This document shows positions 1-5,435 of a stretch of 5,435 nucleotides of DNA, piece after piece. The stretch comes from Anaerolineaceae bacterium UBA4081 (GTDB taxonomy: Bacteria > Chloroflexota > Anaerolineae > Anaerolineales > Anaerolineaceae). Made by a program: the position numbers and the translations under genes. The notes under the pieces are model-generated. The model did no database searches. It was not told the DNA's origin and was given only the letters and a program-made list of their open reading frames with translations. The DNA lies in assembly GCA_002383615.1 (NCBI GenBank), contig DFYN01000163.1, forward strand, positions 1,428 to 6,862. Direction: 5' to 3'. Within the stretch, counting starts at the first letter, position 1; every line of letters begins with the position of its first letter.

Positions 1-959
1 CCAATCAGGATGTAGCCAGCCTGGGCGATTGAGGAATATGCCAACAAGCGTTTGAAGTTCTTTTGTGCAAGAGCCAACAAGTTTCCAGTGAACATACTGG
101 CAGTCGCAAGCACGGCTACGGTAATCATCCAGAAGGGTGTCAAATCCCCCGGGAAAGCAGCCACCAGGAACCGTAAGATCACTGCAAAGCCGGCTGCTTT
201 GGATGCGGTGGATAAGAAACCAGCCACAGCAGTTGGCGCACCTTCATAGACATCCGGAGCCCAGAAATGCAATGGTACCGCCGAAATTTTAAAGGCAAAG
301 CCCACTAGAATGAGCAGAGCAGCTGCGGCAATGGCGACCAGCGAAGCGCCCCCAGTCAGTAATGCGCCTGCCATCTCAAACAACTGGGTTGTCCCTGTGA
401 AACCGTACAACAAACTGAACCCGTACAGCATGACCGCCGAGGTCATCGCCCCGAACAGCAGGTACTTGATGCCGGCTTCGACGGATTTCTCATCTTTGAG
501 CATGAAGCCTGCCATCACATACAGCGGAATGGAGGTCGTTTCAATTGCCAGGTAAAGCATAATGATATCGGCGGAGGTAGCCATCAGGCACATGCCCAGG
601 GTACTGGTCAGCAGCATGGCATAAAACTCGCCGCGGTCGCGCAATGCATCCTGCTCCATTGCGAAGAGAGACGTCAGCGCAGCAGCGACCAAGAAGAGCA
701 TGGAAAAGATAAATCCAGCTGCATCATGGCGAAGCATACCGCCCCAGATAAGTTGAGCAGTGTTGCCGGGTTGAGCAAAGAGGATCGCCAGCACGACGAT
801 GACTACAATGCCTGCCACAGTCACCCAGCCAATCCGGCGGCTGTCCGTTTTATTCCAGACTGCATCCAGAGTCAGGACCAAGGCGGCAAGCACGATCAGA
901 CCCAGTTCGGGCAGCAAGGGTAAAAGCATTTCCATTGGGAATACGAGAGAAGAAGTCAC
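1..959 (-). CDS. nuoN: NADH-quinone oxidoreductase subunit N (NuoN), N-terminal part; 3' end outside the window
   Basis: NuoN is the antiporter-like subunit nearest the quinone-binding end of the arm. I read 319 codons before the frame runs off the left edge; NuoN is usually 480-500 residues, so about a third is missing, including the TM12 Lys. Counting from the GTG start, landmarks are E140 in YLAIETTSIPLYVM (TM5), K224 in FAFKISAVPLHFWAPDVYEG (TM7), K254 in ASKAAGF (TM8) and AQKNFKRLLAYSSIAQ (about 298-313). The PDVYEGAPT motif separates NuoN from NuoM. I chose the GTG at 959 over the ATG at 935: GGAGGTG lies 5 bases upstream of the GTG, while no Shine-Dalgarno-like sequence precedes the ATG. 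The GTG touches the TAA of the preceding gene, which suggests translational coupling. The ATG start would remove eight residues (MTSSLVFP) and no domain. Confidence 0.95.
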   Translation of the reverse strand, partial: MTSSLVFPMEMLLPLLPELGLIVLAALVLTLDAVWNKTDSRRIGWVTVAGIVVIVVLAILFAQPGNTAQLIWGGMLRHDAAGFIFSMLFLVAAALTSLFAMEQDALRDRGEFYAMLLTSTLGMCLMATSADIIMLYLAIETTSIPLYVMAGFMLKDEKSVEAGIKYLLFGAMTSAVMLYGFSLLYGFTGTTQLFEMAGALLTGGASLVAIAAAALLILVGFAFKISAVPLHFWAPDVYEGAPTAVAGFLSTASKAAGFAVILRFLVAAFPGDLTPFWMITVAVLATASMFTGNLLALAQKNFKRLLAYSSIAQAGYILI

Positions 960-2429
960 TTATGCACCTCCCAGGAGGGTGAGGATGCGTTGAACGCCGG
1001 TTTCCACCAGCGGAACCATAAGCGATGGGAAGATGCCGAGCGCAAACATCACCACTGAAAGCAGGATAGTGGAGAGCTTGTCACGCCAGGATATATCCGG
1101 AATATCCCTGTATTCTGCTTTCAGGTCGCCAAAGAACACCCGACGAACGACCAGCAAAATATACGCTGCGGTGATAACAATGGAAATCGCAGCAAAGATG
1201 GCGACGATTGGTTGGACCTGCCAGGCACCCATGTAAATCGGAATCTCTGCTACAAAACCTGAGAAGCCCGGCATACCCATGGAGACCAGACCGCCGACGA
1301 TAAAGCCAATGGCGGCTATTGGCATCTTCTGCACCAACCCTCCCAGGGCATTGATGTCCCGAGTGTGCGTGCGGTCATACACCATGCCAACAATAGAAAA
1401 GAAGAGAGCCGTCATCACACCGTGCGAGAACATCTGCATACTGGCGCCCATCAATCCGGTCTTATTCAGCGTGGCAAATCCGATTAGCACCAAGCCCATG
1501 TGGCTGACGGAGCTAAAACCGATGACATACTTGAAATCTTTCTGGATGAGGGCAATAAACGCACCGTAAACCACATTGATGGTGCCTAAGATCAAAATCA
1601 ACCAAGCCCAATGCTTTGCGCCTTCGGGCAGCAGCATGATGGCAACCCGCAGGGCAGCGAAGGCACCGACTTTCATCTCAACACCGGCTAACAGCATGGA
1701 GATGGCAGTTGGGGCTGCCACATGACCATCCGGCGCCCAGTTGTGGAAGGGGAATATACCTGCCAGGATGGCAAAGCCGCCAAACACCACCGGGAACCAT
1801 ACGCGTTGGAACTCGGTGGCAAAGCCAGCCTTCTCCAGCACCAGCATGTCAAACGAACCCACTCCGGATAGGAAGACCATCGCCAGAATACCGATAAGTG
1901 AAATGAGAGAACCCACAAACAGGTACAGGGTCAGTTTCATGCCACCGTATTCGCGTGTTTTGGGTGAACCCCACAGGACAATCATCAAATACTTGGGGAA
2001 GACAGCCAGCTCAAAAAAGAAGAACAGTAGGAACAGGTCCAGCGCCGAGAAAACACCTACCACAGAGGCTGCCAGGAACATCATGAAGGAAAAGAACTCG
2101 CGGGTTCGGTCTTCCACGTTCCACGAAACCAACACGCCGCAGAAAACCACCAGCCCTGCCATCAGGAGGAGCGGCAGGCTGATACCGTCAGCGCCCACAT
2201 GGTAAGAGATACCCAGTGCAGGCACCCAAGCCATTTGTTCGACGAACTGGTAGCCGGCTTTTGCCTGGTCGTACCCGAAGTAAGTGATAACCGTCAGGAT
2301 CAACATGATGGTTGCCGCAGCCAGGGCAACCCAGCGAATGGCATTTTTCTTGGTTGCCGGTATAACCAAAATGGTGATGGCAGCAACCAGTGGCGTGAAG
2401 ATGAGGACACTAAGAATTGGGAAGTGCAT
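960..2429 (-). CDS. nuoM: Second NuoM-like subunit, divergent paralogue lacking the TM7 lysine (NuoM2)
   Basis: This is a complete 489-residue paralogue of NuoM, 11 bases downstream of the first copy. The ATG at 2429 follows GAGGTG (2439-2434) at a good distance. Conserved family landmarks are E140 in FFFELAVFPKYLM (TM5), PFHNWAPDGH (227-236), K253 in VEMKVGAF (TM8), H310 in VSHMG, H335 in MFSHG and E395 in FVAEIP (TM12). The TM7 Lys is absent: aligning PFHNW with PFHTW of the first copy puts L222 at that position, and residues 212-236 contain no Lys. K146, six residues after the TM5 Glu, replaces the usual Met. Length is normal and the frame is intact, so this is a functional gene and not a decaying duplicate. 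I infer that it is the extra antiporter-like subunit of a complex with four such subunits; proton transport by this copy is uncertain. Its last codons carry the ribosome binding site of nuoN. Confidence 0.95.
   Translation of the reverse strand: MHFPILSVLIFTPLVAAITILVIPATKKNAIRWVALAAATIMLILTVITYFGYDQAKAGYQFVEQMAWVPALGISYHVGADGISLPLLLMAGLVVFCGVLVSWNVEDRTREFFSFMMFLAASVVGVFSALDLFLLFFFFELAVFPKYLMIVLWGSPKTREYGGMKLTLYLFVGSLISLIGILAMVFLSGVGSFDMLVLEKAGFATEFQRVWFPVVFGGFAILAGIFPFHNWAPDGHVAAPTAISMLLAGVEMKVGAFAALRVAIMLLPEGAKHWAWLILILGTINVVYGAFIALIQKDFKYVIGFSSVSHMGLVLIGFATLNKTGLMGASMQMFSHGVMTALFFSIVGMVYDRTHTRDINALGGLVQKMPIAAIGFIVGGLVSMGMPGFSGFVAEIPIYMGAWQVQPIVAIFAAISIVITAAYILLVVRRVFFGDLKAEYRDIPDISWRDKLSTILLSVVMFALGIFPSLMVPLVETGVQRILTLLGGA
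965..971 (-). promoter_or_regulatory. Shine-Dalgarno site deciding the nuoN GTG start
   Basis: On the minus strand this reads GGAGGTG, an almost perfect match to the 16S anti-Shine-Dalgarno sequence. It lies inside the last Gly-Gly-Ala codons of the second nuoM gene. Five bases (CATAA, containing that gene's TAA) separate it from the GTG at 959. A ribosome finishing the second nuoM would therefore stop directly on the nuoN start region. Confidence 0.8.
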
Positions 2430-2440
2430 CCATCACCTCA

Positions 2441-3979
2441 TTAATACCAGAATGCGACTGCCTGGTTGATCATATCCAGCAGCCAGTTGGGCCAGATGCC
2501 CAGTGAGAGGATGAGCGCCATGAGCGGCGCCATGACAATAATTTCTCTCGTGCTTATATCAGTCAGCTTACCCTTCCATTTTTGGTTGAGCGGTCCATGC
2601 AAAACCAGTTTCAAAGCCTTAAGGATATAAGCACCTGTGAAGAACAGACCAATCATGGCAAGGACTGTCGCCAAGGTGAAGATCGGCCAACTGCCCCGCA
2701 CCACCAGAAATTCAGATACAAAGCCGTTCAGACCCGGCAAACCTAGCGAAGACATGGAAGTGAACAGCAGGATGGTGCCATAGACAGGCAGGATGGCATA
2801 CAAACCGCCAAAGTCATCCAAATTACGAGTATGTGTCTGTTCGTAAATGACACCCACCAGGAAGAACATGCCAGCCGCACTCAAGCCATGGTTGAACATC
2901 TGCAAGACCGCACCATTCAAAGCCAGGTTGGCGCTCAACACTACGGCAGGATCCGTGCTTCCATACGCCCAGGCGGCTGCAGCAATACCCAGAATGACAA
3001 ACCCCATGTGGTTGATGCTGGAATAAGCCACCAGCCGCTTGAAATCTTTTTGCGCAAAAGCAGACAGAGCGCCAAAGATGATGGCTGCCACTGCCATGGC
3101 TGCCAACCAGGGCGCAAAGCGCTGCGCTTCAACCGGGAAGAGCGGCAAGACCAGGCGCAGGAAACCGTAAGCGCCAAGTTTCAACATGACGCCAGCCAGA
3201 ATCATTGAGCCGGCGGTGGGCGCTTCAGTGTGTGCGTCCGGCAGCCATGTATGGAATGGCCAGACCGGAACTTTGACCGCAAAGGCAATCACAAACGCCC
3301 AGAAGGCAATCGCTTTGACGGTCGCAGTTGGCAAACCAAACAGGCTGGCGTCAGCCAGCTTTGGCCACATTTGGAAGAGTTGCGGCAGGTCAAACGACCC
3401 GGTAATCACGCCGATCATCTGAATTGCCAGCAACAAGCCCAGCGACCCACCCATGGTGAACAGGATGAACTTCAGAGAGGCGTAATTGCGATTTGCACCG
3501 CCCCACTGCGCAATCAGGAAATACATTGGCACCAGCCCAATTTCCCAAAAGACGAAAAAGAGCAGCAAATCCAGTGATAGGAAAACGCCCAACACGCCTG
3601 TCTCCAACAGCATAAACAGAATCATGTAGGCTTTCACTTTTTCGGTCACGCTGAAGGACGCCAGGATTGCGAGCGGGATCAGTAGCGTGGTCAGAAGGAC
3701 CATGGGCAAGGAGATGCCATCCACGCCAAGATGATAACTGGATCCGATGGCGGGATACCAGGCTAATAATTCTTCAAACCGGAACGGATTGGCTGCATCT
3801 GGCACAGGATTAAACCGGAACCAGGCAACCAGGGTAAGCACCAGCGGGAGCAAGCTAAGGATCAGCGCAACCCAGCGGATAACTTTGACCTGTTTTGCTG
3901 GCAGAAGCAGCAAGACAATCGCTGATGCCGCTGGCAGGAACAGGATAAAGGTGAGCAGATGATTTAATATGAAATCCAT
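2441..3979 (-). CDS. nuoM: NADH-quinone oxidoreductase subunit M, canonical copy (NuoM1)
   Basis: This is a complete 512-residue antiporter-like membrane subunit of complex I, close to the usual NuoM length of about 490-515. It is strongly hydrophobic throughout, as expected for about 14 membrane helices. All residues of the proton path are present: E146 in FWEIGLVPMYF (TM5), K236 in VKVPVWPFHTWLPDAH (TM7), K267 in LKLGAYG (TM8), H324 in INHMG, H364 in MFNHGLSAAG and E423 in FVSEF (TM12). By family knowledge E146 and K236 form the ion pair equivalent to E144/K234 of E. coli NuoM. The ATG at 3979 is preceded by GAGGA with a 4-base spacer and starts 16 bases after the nuoL stop. The loop between H324 and H364 is about 15 residues longer than in the neighbouring paralogue. 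Nothing looks truncated. This copy is most likely the standard pumping NuoM. Confidence 0.97.
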   Translation of the reverse strand: MDFILNHLLTFILFLPAASAIVLLLLPAKQVKVIRWVALILSLLPLVLTLVAWFRFNPVPDAANPFRFEELLAWYPAIGSSYHLGVDGISLPMVLLTTLLIPLAILASFSVTEKVKAYMILFMLLETGVLGVFLSLDLLLFFVFWEIGLVPMYFLIAQWGGANRNYASLKFILFTMGGSLGLLLAIQMIGVITGSFDLPQLFQMWPKLADASLFGLPTATVKAIAFWAFVIAFAVKVPVWPFHTWLPDAHTEAPTAGSMILAGVMLKLGAYGFLRLVLPLFPVEAQRFAPWLAAMAVAAIIFGALSAFAQKDFKRLVAYSSINHMGFVILGIAAAAWAYGSTDPAVVLSANLALNGAVLQMFNHGLSAAGMFFLVGVIYEQTHTRNLDDFGGLYAILPVYGTILLFTSMSSLGLPGLNGFVSEFLVVRGSWPIFTLATVLAMIGLFFTGAYILKALKLVLHGPLNQKWKGKLTDISTREIIVMAPLMALILSLGIWPNWLLDMINQAVAFWY

Positions 3980-3995
3980 GTAGTCCTCATCAGCC

Positions 3996-5435
3996 CTAAA
4001 CTAGACCCAGAATTAAGATGGCTGCAACGCCTGCCACAACCAGAACCAGGATTGCAGTAACCATATATTGTTGGATTCGACCGGTTTGAATACGCCGCAA
4101 CGTGGCGCCAGTAACCCGTGTCCCCTTGCCCGCCAGGTCGCCGGCATTATTCACAACCAGCAAATCAAAGTATGACCGTAAGGCATTACCGAGCCACAGG
4201 CTGCCTTTGCCGATGCCATGAATTGCACCATCAATCACCTTCTTGTCGAGGAAGAGGTAACTGAACTTTTCGGCAATCCAGATAGCCGGGCGGATAAAAA
4301 TGAGCGAGTAAACCTCATCAACGTAAAATTTGTTTTGCAGCACTTTGTGAATACCCGGAAGCGCAACTGCAAGCGGGTCGGGTTGACCTTTTGCTGACTT
4401 GCGATAAACCAGCCAACCCAGGAGCAAGCCTCCCAGGGACACACATAGCGAAGTCAACAGCGGCACATAACTTTGAGCCTGGTGCTGACCACCTTCACCA
4501 TGCGCAAGCATACTCCCCAGAAAATCGCCGAACCAATTGGGAATCAATCCGCCTAGGACGGGAAAACCCTTTGGAATACCTACCCAACCTGCACTGATGG
4601 CAAAAAACGACAGGATGATGAGTGGAGCAACCATGGTCCACTTATTCTCAGAGGCGTGCTCGGCTGAGGCTGTGCGTGGTTCTCCAAGGAACGTCAGTGT
4701 GATTTGGCGGGCAGTATAAAAAGCAGTCAACAAAGCAGATAGCGCCAGGGTGATGAAGACGATTATGTAGCCGGAGCCAAATGCGCCAGACAGGATTTCG
4801 TCTTTCGACCAGAAGCCAGCCGTCAGCACAGGAAAGCCTGAGAGCGCCAGTCCGCCAATCAAGAATGTCCAAAACGTGGTTGGCATTTTCTTGCTCAGAC
4901 CACCCATATTGAACATATTCTGCGGGTCGGTTTCCTCATTGGTGTGCAGCACACCATGTTCCATGCCATGGATGACCGAACCCGAACCCAGGAAAAGCAG
5001 CGCCTTGAAAAAGGCATGTGTAATCAGATGGAATGTTGCAGCAACAAATGAACCAATGCCAAGGGCTGCAATCATATAACCGAGTTGGGCAATCGTGGAG
5101 TATGCCAGGACGCGCTTGATGTCATTCTGAGTTACTGCAATCAGACTTGCAAACAACGCAGTAAAGGTGCCAATCACCATCATGGCTGTCATTGGCGCAG
5201 TCAGTGGTCCGCCCGCCTCCCAGCCGGCAGAAATCAATGGGAAGAAGCGGATGACCAGGTACACACCCGCGGAGACCATTGTTGCTGCATGGATCATAGC
5301 CGACACTGGTGTCGGACCTTCCATCGCATCCGGCAACCAAATATGCAACGGGAATTGCGCAGATTTCCCGATTGTGCCAATAAAGAGCAAGATACCAATC
5401 AGCGCTGCCCAAGAAAGACCCATTACCGGAGATAG
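3996..5435 (-). CDS. nuoL: NADH-quinone oxidoreductase subunit L (NuoL), C-terminal part; 5' end outside the window
   Basis: NuoL is the distal antiporter-like membrane subunit of complex I, and couples quinone reduction to proton pumping. The frame is open to the right edge, so the start is missing; 479 residues and a TAG stop are visible. NuoL is usually 610-660 residues, so about 170 N-terminal residues, including the TM5 Glu, lie outside. Numbering from the first visible residue, family landmarks are GKSAQ with the TM7 Lys (K24), IHAATM (H49), HLITHAFFK (H136, H140, K144) and GFWSKDEIL with the TM12 Lys (K211). The C-terminus has the long lateral helix HL (from FYVDEVY, about 371, to IQTGR, about 449) and a final hydrophobic membrane segment. 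The IDG-to-IQTG stretch is about 26 residues longer than usual. MrpA-type antiporters and hydrogenase subunits are related, but the following nuoM, nuoM and nuoN genes settle the identity. The Met codon at 5423 is internal, not the start. Confidence 0.97.
   Translation of the reverse strand, partial: LSPVMGLSWAALIGILLFIGTIGKSAQFPLHIWLPDAMEGPTPVSAMIHAATMVSAGVYLVIRFFPLISAGWEAGGPLTAPMTAMMVIGTFTALFASLIAVTQNDIKRVLAYSTIAQLGYMIAALGIGSFVAATFHLITHAFFKALLFLGSGSVIHGMEHGVLHTNEETDPQNMFNMGGLSKKMPTTFWTFLIGGLALSGFPVLTAGFWSKDEILSGAFGSGYIIVFITLALSALLTAFYTARQITLTFLGEPRTASAEHASENKWTMVAPLIILSFFAISAGWVGIPKGFPVLGGLIPNWFGDFLGSMLAHGEGGQHQAQSYVPLLTSLCVSLGGLLLGWLVYRKSAKGQPDPLAVALPGIHKVLQNKFYVDEVYSLIFIRPAIWIAEKFSYLFLDKKVIDGAIHGIGKGSLWLGNALRSYFDLLVVNNAGDLAGKGTRVTGATLRRIQTGRIQQYMVTAILVLVVAGVAAILILGLV
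4086..4232 (-). other. Extended lateral-helix (HL) segment within nuoL
   Basis: This codes for the part of the NuoL lateral amphipathic helix between VIDG (Asp at visible residue 402) and IQTG (Gln at 450). The separation is 48 residues; in ordinary NuoL proteins recalled from memory, such as the alpha-proteobacterial type, it is about 22-23. The extra residues most likely fall around visible residues 415-445, where the chain reads NALRSYFDLLVVNNAGDLAG. HL runs along the membrane arm and braces the antiporter-like subunits, so extra length here fits a longer arm. The excess is seen by counting; its exact boundaries need an alignment. Confidence 0.75.

Noticed and set aside
1741..2205. A 154-codon plus-strand open frame opposite the second nuoM.
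   Set aside because: It is antisense to a clear gene. Its product is rich in Pro, Arg, Ser and Thr and has no recognisable domain, as expected for a shadow of a hydrophobic membrane-protein gene. The other plus-strand frames (for example 2831-3208, 1279-1569 and 5085-5435) fail for the same reason.
960..2429. The second nuoM as a decaying pseudogene copy.
   Set aside because: The frame is intact over the full family length, most functional residues are kept, the ribosome site is good and it is placed in tight operon order. The loss of the TM7 Lys looks like a specific change.
2410..2433. A seven-codon minus-strand frame (MDALPNS) whose ATG overlaps the start of the second nuoM in another frame; possible leader peptide.
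   Set aside because: The Shine-Dalgarno-like GAGGTG directly abuts this ATG, leaving no spacer, whereas it is well placed for the nuoM ATG at 2429. The overlap is explained by the chance sequence ATGGATG.
3980..3995. The junction between nuoL and the first nuoM as a site for a terminator or promoter.
   Set aside because: Sixteen bases hold only a GAGGA ribosome site and no hairpin or promoter elements; the 11-base gap at 2430-2440 is likewise too short.
3996..5423. A 475-residue frame beginning at the Met codon at 5423, as a complete gene.
   Set aside because: The frame continues without a stop to the window edge, and the Met lies just before the TM7 region of NuoL, so it is an internal residue of a protein with its N-terminus outside.

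Overview
The window is an internal piece of a respiratory complex I (NADH:quinone oxidoreductase, nuo) operon. All of its genes lie on the minus strand, so transcription runs from the right edge to the left. In that order it holds the C-terminal three quarters of nuoL (5435-3996), a complete nuoM (3979-2441), a second, divergent nuoM paralogue (2429-960), and the N-terminal two thirds of nuoN (959-1). The gaps are 16, 11 and 0 bases. No stretch lacks a gene, and I see no RNA gene, mobile element, CRISPR array, terminator or internal promoter. All plus-strand open frames are antisense shadows of these genes.

All four products belong to the Mrp-antiporter-related membrane family that forms the proton-pumping arm of complex I. 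A canonical enzyme has one each of NuoL, NuoM and NuoN. This operon encodes four antiporter-like subunits. The visible NuoL also has an amphipathic lateral-helix (HL) region about 26 residues longer than in ordinary NuoL, judged from the spacing between its IDG and IQTG landmarks (about 48 residues against about 22-23 in ordinary NuoL recalled from memory). A duplicated NuoM together with a lengthened HL is the signature proposed for '2M' complex I, which is thought to carry a fourth pumping subunit and perhaps move one extra proton per cycle.

The two NuoM copies are not equivalent. The first keeps every charged residue of the family channel, including the TM5 Glu and TM7 Lys. The second keeps the TM5 Glu, TM8 Lys, TM10/11 His and TM12 Glu, but has Leu where the TM7 Lys should be, and has an extra Lys six residues after the TM5 Glu. 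This is the most unusual feature of the window and bears on whether the added subunit pumps normally.

The organism is a bacterium of moderate GC content. The L-M-M-N gene order and the general character of the proteins suggest Chloroflexota, perhaps Anaerolineae. This is an inference from memory of that phylum's nuo operons and cannot be settled from the window alone.
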